NCBI RefSeq assembly: GCF_022921055.1
Contig: NZ_CP095061.1
Span: 4,503,501-4,567,500 of the forward strand
DNA: 64,000 nucleotides
Direction of reading: 5' to 3'
From: Hymenobacter volaticus
Lineage (GTDB): Bacteria > Bacteroidota > Bacteroidia > Cytophagales > Hymenobacteraceae
The notes beneath the pieces are model-generated. The model saw only the letters and a list, made by a program, of their open reading frames with translations. It did not search any database and was not told where the DNA came from. Position numbers and translations under genes: made by a program. Within the stretch, counting starts at the first letter, position 1. Each line of letters starts with the position of its first letter. Shown one piece after another: positions 44,760 to 54,450 of the stretch.

Positions 44760-45590
44760 CTACCCACGTGGCATAGACGTGCCAGGTTTACCGGTAGGCT
44801 TCTCGGGGCGGAAATCTTCGTCTACATTATCCATATCGAGGAAATGCGTGAACGTGTCGCCGCGAAGTCCTAAGCGGATGGTTTCCAAGCTCACTATCTC
44901 GTTGGGCGCAATATTGCCTAGGTTGACGTTGGCGCCAAGCAGCTTGATGAACCACACTTGCTGCGCTTTCTGCGGAGCTTCCCACAGAATCTTTTCCGAT
45001 GGAATCTGGGTCAGAATTTCCTCTACCAGGCCCGAGCGCACTTCGCCAGTACTCCGGAACAGCCCGACGTTGCCGGCCTCTCGTGCTTCGCCAATCACCT
45101 TAACGGCTCCAGCTTCGAGTTCTGTTCTCATCTGCGAAATCCATTTGTAGGGCGGAATGATTTTCTCCGCATCCTTCGAACCCACTTCCGATAGCACCTT
45201 CACATCCTGAGCTAGTTCGCGAATGTATTCCAGCTTCCGGTCGTGGTTGAGGTCAATAGAGCCATCGGATACTTCAGCGTACTCCATCCCAAACTCGGTC
45301 AACAAGCGCCGGTAGTCATCGAACTGGTTGCGAATAATGAACGCCTCGAACAACGTGCCACCGAAATAGACTGGAATGCCTGCCTCCTTATACACCTCCA
45401 GCTTACGCTTCAGGTTGGGCGTTACGTAGGAAGTGGCCCAGCCCAGCTTCACGATATCGGTGTAGGGGGCGCCTACTTCCAGAAAGTCTTCGGTTTCACG
45501 CACGCTCAGGCCCTTGTCCATCACCATCGTGAAACCTTGTTCACGGGGTTTGTCAGTACGTTCGGGCAGTTGGGAGAGGTTGTAATTCAT
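44760..45590 (-). CDS. comA: Phosphosulfolactate synthase
   Basis: A 276-residue TIM-barrel enzyme of the ComA family, which adds sulfite to phosphoenolpyruvate to form (R)-2-phospho-3-sulfolactate. Family features are GFTMVMDKGLSVRETEDFL with the Lys, DIVKLGWATSYV, GGTLFEAFIIRNQFDD, VSDGSIDLNHDRKLEYI and GEAREAGNVGLF. In archaea it starts coenzyme M synthesis; in Bacteroidota it is found without that pathway and may feed sulfonate compounds such as sulfonolipids, but this is inference. It has a good promoter at 45659-45687. Confidence 0.93.
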   Translation of the reverse strand: MNYNLSQLPERTDKPREQGFTMVMDKGLSVRETEDFLEVGAPYTDIVKLGWATSYVTPNLKRKLEVYKEAGIPVYFGGTLFEAFIIRNQFDDYRRLLTEFGMEYAEVSDGSIDLNHDRKLEYIRELAQDVKVLSEVGSKDAEKIIPPYKWISQMRTELEAGAVKVIGEAREAGNVGLFRSTGEVRSGLVEEILTQIPSEKILWEAPQKAQQVWFIKLLGANVNLGNIAPNEIVSLETIRLGLRGDTFTHFLDMDNVDEDFRPEKPTGKPGTSMPRG

Positions 45591-45658
45591 TCGATTGGAG
45601 TGTTGGGTCCTTGGCTGTGGTGTTTTACCAACCCAAGAAATGCAAGTGAAGATGGCGG

Positions 45659-45687
45659 CAAAAGTACGGGCAAATTAGCAGGCGCAA
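45659..45687 (-). promoter_or_regulatory. Bacteroidota-type promoter of comA
   Basis: Read on the minus strand: TTG (complement of 45685-45687), 18 bases, then TACTTTTG (complement of 45659-45666). This is one base short of the usual 19-21 spacing but otherwise matches. It is 69 bp upstream of the comA ATG. Confidence 0.55.
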
Positions 45688-45689
45688 AA

Positions 45690-45745
45690 AAGAGCTTGGG
45701 GACTTAGCGTTCAGCTTACCTGAATCACCAAATCCCCAAGCTCTT
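45690..45745 (-). terminator. Intrinsic terminator of the TPR gene
   Basis: AAGAGCTTGGGGA at 45690-45702 pairs perfectly with TCCCCAAGCTCTT at 45733-45745 around a 30-base loop. On the minus strand the stem ends in TTTTTT. It begins 6 bp after the TPR gene stop and separates it from comA. Confidence 0.8.
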
Positions 45746-45751
45746 AGCGTT

Positions 45752-47155
45752 CTATTTCCGATACTGATCAATCAAGCGGGCCAATGCCTTCTGCGATTCT
45801 AACTCGGGGAAATAATCGAAAAGCAGCCGATGCTTATCGAAATCCAGAACTAGCGCGTTTTCCAAGGTTTCGTACGCTTCACGGTAGCGGCCTGCGGCTA
45901 GCAAGTAAGCACACAACCGGTAGTGCAACTCCGCTTCGGTAGGTTGAACCTCAACGGCGTTGCGCATTAAATCAATGGCTTCGTTGAAATTGCCTTGCTC
46001 GTAAAGAATGATACTCCAGTTCAACCAAGCGTCTTTGTTGTCGGGTGCGGTTTCGGTGGCTTTCTCATAAGCTTCCAACGCGCTTACTACATTGCCAACC
46101 TGGTACTCGGCGGCGGCCAGAGCCAGCCAATACTCCACACTCTCGGCATACAACTCCACAGCCTTTCGGAAGAAGTGAATGGCTTCGAAATGCCGCTCTT
46201 GTTCGTTCATGATGATGCCGATACCAAACCAGGCTTCATCCATCTCAGGGTCTAGGTCGATGGCCCGCTGATAGAAACGGCGCGACAAGTCCCACTGCCG
46301 TAACTTCTCGTAGCACTCCCCGATGTTGCACAGCGCTTCCGGCGTAGGCTTGCCTTCCTCATGGCTCAACTCGAACTCCTGAATTGCCTCCCGATACTTC
46401 TCCTGGCTAACATAGGTGCTGGCTAAGTAAGCATGCGCCTCGTGAAACTTTGAATCAATGAGGATAGCATAATCAAAAGCGCCTACTGCCTTGTCGAACT
46501 GCTCTAATCGGTAGTAAGCTTGCCCAAGGTTATACCACGCAACTGCCGAATAAGGATCCTCATCTGTGAAGCGCTGAAAAAAATCTAGGTTGCTTTCAAG
46601 TCGCTCGCTTACTTCCAGGCAGTATAGCAGTTCCTGCACCGCTACATCGTTTTCCAAGTTTAGGCGCAAGCTCTTTTTGTAGTACTTGGCGGCGCTTTTA
46701 AACTTCTGCCAGCTTTGGTAAGCTAGCCCGAGGTTGAAGTAAATATCGTCGCGGTCAGGAGCTCGTTCGGCAGCTTGCAGAAAGTACGCTACTGCTTCGG
46801 CAAACTCGCCCTTCTGAGTAGCAATTATACCGCGCGTTACAGCTACGTCCGGATTGTCAGGATCGAGCTGGGCTACGTTTTCAATCTGGGTGGCCGCCGC
46901 GGTATACTCCCCTTTCATAGCAAGTACCTGCGACCGATCAATGAGGAGTTCGGTGCTGAATGGATATTGAGCAATAGCGGCCTCGCAAGCTTGTAAGGCT
47001 TTATCGTACTGAGTGTTGGTGGTATAGTGGTCGATGATGTTTTCGAAGTCGGCCAAATCAAAAAAGACGGGCTCATTGTGGGCTACCATTCGCTCAAAAC
47101 GGCGCACAGTGTCCAATACCTCGTCCCGGTCCTCAAAATTTTCGTTCATTCTCAT
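45752..47155 (-). CDS. Tetratricopeptide repeat protein
   Basis: A 467-residue all-helical protein built of about twelve TPR units from residue 35 to the end. Repeats show the W/L-G-Y-A-F-A-P spacing, for example DDIYFNLGLAYQSWQKFKSA, AVAWYNLGQAYYRLEQFDKA and PEALCNIGECYEKLRQWDLS. No signal peptide, so it is probably a cytoplasmic scaffold. Two ATGs (47155 and 47149) are equally plausible. Partners are unknown; a single gene with its own terminator. Confidence 0.93.
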   Translation of the reverse strand: MRMNENFEDRDEVLDTVRRFERMVAHNEPVFFDLADFENIIDHYTTNTQYDKALQACEAAIAQYPFSTELLIDRSQVLAMKGEYTAAATQIENVAQLDPDNPDVAVTRGIIATQKGEFAEAVAYFLQAAERAPDRDDIYFNLGLAYQSWQKFKSAAKYYKKSLRLNLENDVAVQELLYCLEVSERLESNLDFFQRFTDEDPYSAVAWYNLGQAYYRLEQFDKAVGAFDYAILIDSKFHEAHAYLASTYVSQEKYREAIQEFELSHEEGKPTPEALCNIGECYEKLRQWDLSRRFYQRAIDLDPEMDEAWFGIGIIMNEQERHFEAIHFFRKAVELYAESVEYWLALAAAEYQVGNVVSALEAYEKATETAPDNKDAWLNWSIILYEQGNFNEAIDLMRNAVEVQPTEAELHYRLCAYLLAAGRYREAYETLENALVLDFDKHRLLFDYFPELESQKALARLIDQYRK

Positions 47156-47355
47156 TCAGCTACAATCAAGTGCCAGACCGTCAAAACGGCAGCCTTAGCA
47201 GACTTAGTCGGGTAGAAAAGCCCTTTAAAAGGGTTATGGCCTAATATACAACAACCGCACCGGAGGCCGGCAAGTTCATGCCGAAATGGTAAGATAACGA
47301 AGTGTCGAGGTTGTGAAATGAAGAGATAAGACGCTTGAAATTGTAGCGACGCTTC

Positions 47356-48363
47356 TTACTTGGTTATTTCACTACCTACCAGCTCACGACAGCACCATTC
47401 TATGGTTTCTTGAAGCGACCGAAATGACCGTCCTGTTGCGCGCTGCACTTTGTCGGCGCTGTATACGACAGGGCGGCGACCGGCGCGGGCTGTGTCTTTG
47501 GTGATAAGAGGCCGCGCACCGGTTAGCACGGACCGCACGTGCTCCAAGCGCCAGATAGTTTCAGCTGCCCAATCGGGCACAGCAACAGCAGGTGGCTTTT
47601 TGCCGAAGCAAGCAGCAGCACGGCTTAGAAACTCTTTTAGTGGCAAGGTTCCGCCATTCAGTACGTATCGCTCGCCGCTCGTATCGGAGTCCAAAGCGAG
47701 GTGCAGCATCATATCTACTACATCCCGTACGTCTACTACATTGATGTTGCCGGGGGTGTAGAAATTGTGCTGCTCCCAGGCATACCGAAATAGACGGGTG
47801 CTGCTACGGTTCCAGTCAGCAGGCCCTAAAATAACTGAGGGATTGACCATGATAGCCGAGAGACCTTCGGATATTCCTCGCCATACTTCAAGCTCAGCTA
47901 AATACTTTGACGTAGCATAAGCACCATGCTCTGCGCCTAAATCCCATTTCGCTTTTTCGTCAAGCACTTGTGGCATTAAGCTTACAGATGCCTCTTCCGC
48001 TCCCACCACTGCGCCTCCTAGTGCGGCTACCGACGACACTTGACATAATCGTAGTCCTGGCCGCTCCAAACAAGCGTCTACCACGGCTGCTGTGCCCTCA
48101 ACGTTTACCTGTAACAACGCCTCTTCGTCTTGTGGCGCGTAGGAAACCAAACCAGCACAGTGAAATACATGCGAAACACCCTCAAGAGAGGTTTTCAGCA
48201 AAGTAGAGTCCCGCACGTCTCCTTCCACCCATTCTACCACCTCGGCTGCCTCAATTGCTGGTACCTGCTTTCGATACATAGCACGTACCATCAATCCTCG
48301 GCCCACTAGCGCCGGAATCAAAAAGCTCCCTACCAGACCGCTGCCGCCAGTGACGAAAACCAT
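47356..48363 (-). CDS. NAD-dependent epimerase/dehydratase (extended SDR)
   Basis: A 335-residue Rossmann oxidoreductase. The dinucleotide loop is VFVTGGSGLVGSFL at the N-terminus; the catalytic Tyr and Lys are in HGAYATSKYLAELEV; VNPSVILGPADWNRSS follows. It resembles nucleoside-sugar epimerases and dihydroflavonol-reductase-like SDRs, so the substrate could be a sugar nucleotide or another ketone/alcohol. I choose the ATG at 48363; a TTG at 48402 would add 13 unconserved residues. It lies 91 bp after the polysaccharide-export phosphatase gene, so a role in glycan precursor supply is possible. Confidence 0.88.
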   Translation of the reverse strand: MVFVTGGSGLVGSFLIPALVGRGLMVRAMYRKQVPAIEAAEVVEWVEGDVRDSTLLKTSLEGVSHVFHCAGLVSYAPQDEEALLQVNVEGTAAVVDACLERPGLRLCQVSSVAALGGAVVGAEEASVSLMPQVLDEKAKWDLGAEHGAYATSKYLAELEVWRGISEGLSAIMVNPSVILGPADWNRSSTRLFRYAWEQHNFYTPGNINVVDVRDVVDMMLHLALDSDTSGERYVLNGGTLPLKEFLSRAAACFGKKPPAVAVPDWAAETIWRLEHVRSVLTGARPLITKDTARAGRRPVVYSADKVQRATGRSFRSLQETIEWCCRELVGSEITK

Positions 48364-48454
48364 AGGATGAATAGATGAAGTATTAATTGACTGCTCGTTC
48401 AAAAGTAGAGGTTAAACGAACGGCAATCAGCTAATGACTACACCATTCAGTTTT

Positions 48455-49225
48455 TTACAATGCGTTATTTAATAGAGGCAATTCAAGCAACTTACGCATA
48501 TACTCCATTGATAATGTTTTGTCGCGCAGCATATTAACATGCTTGATATTATGCGCATCGGTACCTACCATATCCACCATCTGGGCATCTACCAACTTTT
48601 CCGCCACTCTTTTGGCTCCCGATGAATAGTAACCAGCCAAAGAGTTAAGGTTTAGCTGCAACAGTGCCCCATTATCGCGTATCCTTTTCAGGTCGTCGAA
48701 GCGTCCATAGAAATAGGTATATCGCTCAGGATGCGCCAGCACTGGCTGATAACCCATACTTTGCAACCGAAATACTGTTTCCGCTAAATTGAAAGGCTCG
48801 TTGATATAACTTGTCTCAAACAACAAGTATCGCTTCGTGCCGCCAAAAGTAAGAAGTTCATCTTCCCGGTCCAGACGCTGACCAAACCATTCATCTAGAT
48901 AGTATTCGGCTGCGCACTCTAATGTCATATCCGCTAAGCCAGTTGCTGTAGCAGCACGTTGCACAGCAGCTAACGCAGCTTTAATGCCTTCGGGGGTATT
49001 CTTATAAAAGTCACCCATAATGTGAGGCGTCATTACCAATTTGCGGTAGCCCAACGCCCGCATTTCTCGCAAAAGCTCCACTGACTGCTCTACAGTTTCA
49101 ACGCCGTCATCAAGCCCAGGCAGTATATGTGAATGCATATCAGTTTCAAGGATGCTAAATCCTTCAGCTACCGATTCAGCAGGGTCTGATTTACTTCCAA
49201 ACCATTTCTGTAATAACGATACCAT
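48455..49225 (-). CDS. Tyrosine-protein phosphatase, PHP type (CpsB/CapC-like)
   Basis: A 256-residue metal-dependent phosphatase that dephosphorylates the polysaccharide co-polymerase kinase. The PHP motifs are TDMHSHILPGLDDGV with three His/Asp ligands, MTPHIMGDFYKN, LLFETSYIN, AHPERYTYF and GTDAHNIKHV. It follows the autokinase by 20 bp on the same strand, a standard Wzc/CpsB pairing; phosphorylation cycling on Tyr probably controls export and chain length. Confidence 0.94.
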   Translation of the reverse strand: MVSLLQKWFGSKSDPAESVAEGFSILETDMHSHILPGLDDGVETVEQSVELLREMRALGYRKLVMTPHIMGDFYKNTPEGIKAALAAVQRAATATGLADMTLECAAEYYLDEWFGQRLDREDELLTFGGTKRYLLFETSYINEPFNLAETVFRLQSMGYQPVLAHPERYTYFYGRFDDLKRIRDNGALLQLNLNSLAGYYSSGAKRVAEKLVDAQMVDMVGTDAHNIKHVNMLRDKTLSMEYMRKLLELPLLNNAL

Positions 49226-49245
49226 AACGAAAAACGGAAATGGTA

Positions 49246-51711
49246 TTAGGAGAAACGCTTCCGTAGACGCGTTAATGGGCTTTCTACAGGCTTGATATCC
49301 TCGTAATAGCCTTGGCCATACCCGTAACCATAACCATAGCCATAACCGTAAAGCCCTGTTGCACGAGCATCATTTAATATGGTGCAAAGCCGGGTGAAAT
49401 TATTTGCCCGAATAAGCTTATTAATATTCTTTAAAAATGATTTTTTAGAGTAGTTAGCACGCACGATGTATATCGGTATATCAGCTTTGCGCATTATCAG
49501 GATACCATCCGTCACAAGCCCTACGGGTGGAGTATCAATAAGAATTACATCATAGACTTGATGTAACTCAGCTAACATTTCATCAAACCGCGGACTCAGT
49601 ATCAATTCTGACGGGTTGGGGGGAGTAGGACCCGCCGAAATAAAGTCGAGTGTTGGTATAGAAGTGTGTTGTACACATTCTAACACAGTATGCTTGTCAA
49701 TAAGAATAGTACTAACACCCTTTACATTATCTGCTCCAAAAGCCAAGTTCACCTTAGGCTTACGCATATCTAGGTCTAGGATCACAACACGCTGTTCTGA
49801 TAGAGCAATAATGCCACCCAGATTTACGGATACGAATGTCTTGCCTTCCCCAGATACCGTTGATGTAACCGAAATCATGCGCTTCTTTTTAGAGGAGCTT
49901 ATGAAATCCAAGTTGGTTCTAATAGAACGGATAGATTCGCTAATTGCAGATTTAGGATTTTTATCAACAACTAGCTTTGAGATAGCCATTTTCTCTTTAT
50001 CATAAGTCGGAATAACCCCAAGTACCGAAGCGGTAGTGGCTCGCTCTAACTCACGCACATTAGTTACAGTATTGTGCATTAGATATCGAACTGCAATCAA
50101 TCCTAAGCCTAACACAATACCACTGGCCAATCCTATAGCATATACCATTAGGCGTACCGGCGAGATAGGAGCAGTAGGCATGCTAGCCGGCGAGAGTATC
50201 TGAAAATCGGGAGTAGTACCAGCTATAGCTATGTTGAAGTCGGCTTTCTTCGCCATCAGCATAGTGTACGTATTAATATATTGTGTTAAAGGTCGCTTTA
50301 GTCGATCTTCTTCTGTTGCTCTTTCCGGCAGGCGCTGTAATTCAGCATCTAAACTTTCACTTTTTCTAATTAATTTGGTTAAATCATTACGAAGTTGACG
50401 TTGACGCTGAAGTAGAGTACGTCGAATATTACTCTTTATGTATTCAATCTTGTCCAACCGTGATTGTACAGCCTCAGTAGTCTCTCTATTAGAACGTTCT
50501 ACTCGACGTAAATCGAATAACAAAGCGTTTAATTCTCCAAGTTGCTGAGTAAGTTGTGCGTCACCTAAGGTAGACAGACCAGGAATACTTTCCTTTATAG
50601 TTATGTCTTCACGTGGAGTCAAACTCTCTCGCTCTACCATACCTTCAAGATCCGATAACAATTGAAGTTTCTCTACTAAACTTATTCGTGCTTCTTCTAA
50701 AGTTTCAACTTTGCCTTTTACCTCGGCCACGTTTGAGCGAACATCGTATGTTTTAGTACGACGCACAAAATTCTGTAGATTTTCCTCCGCTCCTTGTAAA
50801 TTGCGACGGTTCTCATTTAATTGTTGATCTAAAAAACGCAAAGTTTGAGCACTTGCTGCACGTTTTTGAACAAGCTTCTCTTGCAAATAAACAGTGTCAA
50901 TTTTATTTATGATAGCACGCGCTTTGACTGGATTAAATTCCTGGAAGGAAATTCGGATAGTATTCGCACTAGGATTAATAATTTCAACCAGTAAATTTTG
51001 ATCTAAATATCCATTGATCGCTGCTTCATCGTTGATAATGAAATGATAATTATTATCTATAACATTTCGACCAAATAGTCTAGTAGGCTGAACTAACAGC
51101 TTCATTCCATTTATGTCAAATAGCGTGTTTATGTTATTCTCAATTTTTTGTTCTTGGCCGTTTAATATAAAACTTATTTGAAAACGGCGAGAGTTAATAA
51201 ATTTCAAATTAAATTTAATGTTATACAATATACTGCCTTGATACTCTACACGGAAAGGAGAAATACCGTATAATTCTGATTCTAAAACTGTTCCTTCAAC
51301 GTAATAGTTAACATTGAGGTCTAAGGAATCGCGGAGTCGACGATAAATTATATTTGACTTAATAAGCTCAATTTCTCCAGATAGACTATTAATACTTTGC
51401 TGATTGTCGCTACTCAATCCAAGCGTGCCTAAACCTAATGCCCCGGCCTCTGTTCTTTCGTCTATTTTAAGAATGGAAGATGAGCGATAAACGGGTTTTG
51501 TATAGCGTAAAAACAACCAGGATCCGGTTAAACCAAGCCCGATCAACAATACCAGCCACAGCAAACTACGGCGCGCTACCAACAATAGTGTATCAAAGTC
51601 TAATCCATCACCTTCTTCTGTTGGTTCCGATTCGGTGATGGGCGTACTTACTCCGCCGCTGGTAGCATTGCGGATCAACTCTTCAAGCTCGGCGTTCTCG
51701 TTAACAGCCAT
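49246..51711 (-). CDS. Polysaccharide co-polymerase / tyrosine autokinase (Wzc-like)
   Basis: An 821-residue inner-membrane protein. The N-terminal Wzz domain is flanked by two helices (LLWLVLLIGLGLTGSWLF and about residue 520, LMVAIGLASG-like). A large coiled-coil periplasmic part with GNVR-type segments lies between. The cytoplasmic BY-kinase has Walker A TVSGEGKTFVSVNLG, Walker A' VVILDLDMRKPK and Walker B VILIDTPPVG. The tail is a Tyr-rich run of six Gly-Tyr units, the probable autophosphorylation cluster. The gene is visibly more AT-rich than its neighbours. Operon with the PHP phosphatase and the export lipoprotein. Confidence 0.95.
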   Translation of the reverse strand: MAVNENAELEELIRNATSGGVSTPITESEPTEEGDGLDFDTLLLVARRSLLWLVLLIGLGLTGSWLFLRYTKPVYRSSSILKIDERTEAGALGLGTLGLSSDNQQSINSLSGEIELIKSNIIYRRLRDSLDLNVNYYVEGTVLESELYGISPFRVEYQGSILYNIKFNLKFINSRRFQISFILNGQEQKIENNINTLFDINGMKLLVQPTRLFGRNVIDNNYHFIINDEAAINGYLDQNLLVEIINPSANTIRISFQEFNPVKARAIINKIDTVYLQEKLVQKRAASAQTLRFLDQQLNENRRNLQGAEENLQNFVRRTKTYDVRSNVAEVKGKVETLEEARISLVEKLQLLSDLEGMVERESLTPREDITIKESIPGLSTLGDAQLTQQLGELNALLFDLRRVERSNRETTEAVQSRLDKIEYIKSNIRRTLLQRQRQLRNDLTKLIRKSESLDAELQRLPERATEEDRLKRPLTQYINTYTMLMAKKADFNIAIAGTTPDFQILSPASMPTAPISPVRLMVYAIGLASGIVLGLGLIAVRYLMHNTVTNVRELERATTASVLGVIPTYDKEKMAISKLVVDKNPKSAISESIRSIRTNLDFISSSKKKRMISVTSTVSGEGKTFVSVNLGGIIALSEQRVVILDLDMRKPKVNLAFGADNVKGVSTILIDKHTVLECVQHTSIPTLDFISAGPTPPNPSELILSPRFDEMLAELHQVYDVILIDTPPVGLVTDGILIMRKADIPIYIVRANYSKKSFLKNINKLIRANNFTRLCTILNDARATGLYGYGYGYGYGYGQGYYEDIKPVESPLTRLRKRFS
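49315..49350. repeat. Six-fold 6-bp repeat encoding a Gly-Tyr tail
   Basis: Six imperfect copies of a GGNTAY hexamer (minus strand) encode six successive Gly-Tyr pairs in the kinase tail. Repeat number could vary by slippage, changing the number of phospho-acceptor tyrosines. Confidence 0.8.
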
Positions 51712-51766
51712 TTAGTAAAATCTAGAATTCAAGGCAAAAGAAGACACAGCAAATAACTGTGTAAGG

Positions 51767-52669
51767 CTACCTGAAAACACTGATAAGAAGGTAGAGCGTA
51801 CTTAGTACTACACTTGACAATCCTAAAACCGGGCTAGCATCAGCTAGAGCATCCGAGAATGGACGACGTACTGGTTCAATGTAAATAATGTCGTTTGGCT
51901 CCACCTGTAGGTTGGCACGACGCATCCCATTTATCGTGGTCAGGTCTATTTGTTCTACCTGTGGATTTTTTAAATCACCCCGAATAATACGAATATTAGA
52001 CGCTTTACCTCCTGAACGATAGAGTGAACTTCCAGCGCCGCCACCATCGACACCACCAGCCGCTGCTAGCACTTCTATTAAATTCATGTTATCGTTAACT
52101 AAAGGAACAATCCTGCCTCCTACTGAGCCCAACACCACTACTCGGCTGTTCGTTACGCGAGTGACAACAAATACTCCTTTGTAAAATTCTTCGTAGCGCA
52201 CTTTTAGTACACTATCAGCTTGCAATAAGGTGTAACCAGTTATCCGAACTCTATTAATGAGAGGCAAGCGTACCGTACCATCTGTTTGCACAGTAAATTC
52301 CGAATCTCCGCCTTGTGTTGGGGTAGGTTGCCCGCTGCCTGATGCCAGTGTGCGGCTACCATTGGTTCCCGTGGGCAACATACCTGCTGGGGCACCAAAC
52401 TGCAGTTCCCCGTTAGGATCGATAATCCGCTCACCGTTGTTCGTATATACCCTCACAGCCAATAAATCATTGGGCTGGATAATATAGTTCCTGTTCACCC
52501 GGTTTACCACGCCACGCAGCCGAGTGGTATCCAATCCTTTACCATCGCTGAGCCGGAACATAGTGCGTTGATTGTAGACGCGAGTTGTACCGCAGGCAGA
52601 CAACAATAGCAGAAGTGGTACACACAGCAACCAGAAGCGAGAAAGAGAACAGAAAGCAGATTGTTGCAT
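51767..52669 (-). CDS. Polysaccharide export outer-membrane lipoprotein (Wza-like)
   Basis: A 300-residue export-channel protein. The signal ends in lipobox LSAC (Cys26, CGTTRVYNQRTMF). Poly_export domain with YIIQPNDLLAVRVYT, then SLBB-type domains with VQTDGTVRLPLINRVRITGYT and SRVVVLGSVGGRIVPLVND. The C-terminus carries a hydrophobic stretch (LSSVVLSTLYLLISVF), perhaps a membrane anchor. It is the first gene of the export operon, 55 bp before the autokinase. Repeat-unit synthesis genes are not in the window. Confidence 0.94.
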   Translation of the reverse strand: MQQSAFCSLSRFWLLCVPLLLLLSACGTTRVYNQRTMFRLSDGKGLDTTRLRGVVNRVNRNYIIQPNDLLAVRVYTNNGERIIDPNGELQFGAPAGMLPTGTNGSRTLASGSGQPTPTQGGDSEFTVQTDGTVRLPLINRVRITGYTLLQADSVLKVRYEEFYKGVFVVTRVTNSRVVVLGSVGGRIVPLVNDNMNLIEVLAAAGGVDGGGAGSSLYRSGGKASNIRIIRGDLKNPQVEQIDLTTINGMRRANLQVEPNDIIYIEPVRRPFSDALADASPVLGLSSVVLSTLYLLISVFR

Positions 52670-52904
52670 GCAGACAAAAACCGGAAAAATGAAAGGGCAT
52701 GCCCTGCAAAGAGCCGCGCTTTGTTGAGTAAAAATCAGCTAAAAACCTTCAAAGTAACCTAATTGATACGCCCTTTCAAAATTGCCGTCTCTAGCCGAAA
52801 TCCTATACCCAACTGGAGACAAGCCAAAATCGTACCTTTATGAACCCAAAATTACCCCCGTCTAGTTACTACCTTAAATTCCCACCCTTCTTACACTTTT
52901 GCCC

Positions 52905-54044
52905 ATGGAACTGGTCGCTACTGAAAACCAGACAATGATTGCCCAAATGGTGCGTGACTTTGGCGCGCATCATATTAAACCTCACATGATGAAGTGGGAT
53001 GAATCACAAGAGTTTCCCCTTGATATTTTTCGCAAGTTAGGCGAGCTAGGCTTAATGGGCGTGCTGGTGCCGCAGGAATATGGTGGAGCGGGTTTTGGCT
53101 ACACCGAATATGTAACGGCTATTGCCGAGCTATCAAAAATAGATGGTAGCATTGGTTTAAGCATGGCAGCTCATAACTCGCTATGCACCGGTCATATATT
53201 GCAACATGCTTCCGAAGCTCAAAAAATTAAGTATCTACCCAAGCTGGCTTCGGGCGAGTGGATTGGTGCCTGGGGCCTCACTGAGCCTAATACTGGCTCT
53301 GATGCTGGCAACATGCGTACTGTAGCTGTGCAAGATGGAGATGACTACGTACTAAATGGCGCCAAGAACTTTATTACTCATGGCAAGACTGGCAACGTAG
53401 CCGTGGTAATTGCACGCACTGGCGAAGTCGGAGATTCGCATGGAATGACAGCTTTTATTGTGGAGCGTGGCACTCCTGGCTTCACAGCCGGCCGTAAAGA
53501 GGATAAACTCGGCATGCGTGCTTCCGAGACGACAGAAATGATTTTTACCGATTGCCGCGTACCGAAGGAAAACGTGATTGGTAACGTCGGCGATGGATTT
53601 GTGCAGTCGTTGAAGGTGCTTGACGGGGGCCGTATTAGCATTGCCGCGTTGAGCCTAGGCATTGCACAAGGTGCCTATGAAGCTGCCTTGCAGTACTCGA
53701 AAGAACGGCATCAATTCAACCAGCCCATCAGCAATTTCCAGGGTATCGGATTTAAGCTAGCAGATATGGCAACTGAAATAGAAGCCGCTTCCCTGCTCAC
53801 CTACCGTGCGGCCGACATGAAAGATCGTGGCCTCAATGTGAACCGGGAATCGGCAATGGCAAAATTGTATGCTTCGGAAGTTGCTGTTAGAGCTGCTAAT
53901 GAAGGGCTGCAAATTTTTGGTGGCTATGGCTACACAAAAGACTATCCAGCTGAAAAATTCTATCGTGATGCCAAGCTCTGCACGATTGGTGAGGGCACTT
54001 CCGAGATTCAAAAGTTGGTGATTGCGCGTACTCTCTTAAAATAA
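52905..54044 (+). CDS. Acyl-CoA dehydrogenase
   Basis: A 379-residue FAD flavoprotein for the first step of beta-oxidation or a related branched-chain step. Signatures are [17 protein letters not shown] at about 128-144, the FAD contact [20 protein letters not shown] and the catalytic Glu in [14 protein letters not shown] at the end. The ATG at 52905 fits the family; a TTG six bases earlier is less likely. It is divergent from the export operon and followed by 145 bp before rpsU. Confidence 0.95.
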   Translation: MELVATENQTMIAQMVRDFGAHHIKPHMMKWDESQEFPLDIFRKLGELGLMGVLVPQEYGGAGFGYTEYVTAIAELSKIDGSIGLSMAAHNSLCTGHILQHASEAQKIKYLPKLASGEWIGAWGLTEPNTGSDAGNMRTVAVQDGDDYVLNGAKNFITHGKTGNVAVVIARTGEVGDSHGMTAFIVERGTPGFTAGRKEDKLGMRASETTEMIFTDCRVPKENVIGNVGDGFVQSLKVLDGGRISIAALSLGIAQGAYEAALQYSKERHQFNQPISNFQGIGFKLADMATEIEAASLLTYRAADMKDRGLNVNRESAMAKLYASEVAVRAANEGLQIFGGYGYTKDYPAEKFYRDAKLCTIGEGTSEIQKLVIARTLLK

Positions 54045-54105
54045 GAGACAGAACTAATCCAGGTTTTAGGCGGATTTCAGTGGTTACTATGGCCTTAAGT
54101 TTTGA

Positions 54106-54152
54106 AATCTGCGTAATCCATTTTTAATCTGTGAAATCCGTGATTATCTTTG
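54106..54152 (+). promoter_or_regulatory. rpsU upstream region: direct repeat and -7 element
   Basis: AATCTGCGTAATCC (54106-54119) and AATCTGTGAAATCC (54126-54139) form a 14-bp near-repeat with a 20-bp period. TATCTTTG at 54145-54152 fits the TAnnTTTG -7 element, 38 bp ahead of the rpsU ATG; no clear TTG is at the right distance. Confidence 0.45.
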
Positions 54153-54189
54153 CGGCCCTTCAAAGCTGAGTTTTCAACCCCATTGACAT

Positions 54190-54387
54190 ATGATCATCGT
54201 ACAAATCAAAGAGAACGAGTCGGTTGACCGCGCGCTTAAGCGGTTCAAAAAGAAGTTTGAGCGCACGGGTGTGCTGAAAGAATTGCGTCGTCGCACTTTC
54301 TTCCAGAAGCCTTCTATCACCAACCGCAAGCAGAAGCAAAAGGCCATCTACAAGCAGGTGACCTACGGCAACGACGCTAACTCGTAG
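54190..54387 (+). CDS. rpsU: Ribosomal protein bS21
   Basis: A 65-residue basic protein of the small subunit, with [20 protein letters not shown] and [16 protein letters not shown], the full bS21 pattern. In Bacteroidota bS21 takes part in hiding the 16S 3' end from Shine-Dalgarno pairing, consistent with the weak ribosome-binding signals in this window. It is first in the rpsU-xerC-hpf cluster and has its own terminator. Confidence 0.98.
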   Translation: MIIVQIKENESVDRALKRFKKKFERTGVLKELRRRTFFQKPSITNRKQKQKAIYKQVTYGNDANS

Positions 54388-54409
54388 TCCTTCTATTCAT
54401 TACGGATCA

Positions 54410-54450
54410 AACCGGCTAATATGCTTTGTAGGCGTGTTAGCCGGTTTTTT
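54410..54450 (+). terminator. Intrinsic terminator of rpsU
   Basis: AACCGGCTAA at 54410-54419 pairs with TTAGCCGGTT at 54438-54447, followed by TTTT. It would give a separate short rpsU transcript ahead of xerC. Confidence 0.8.
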
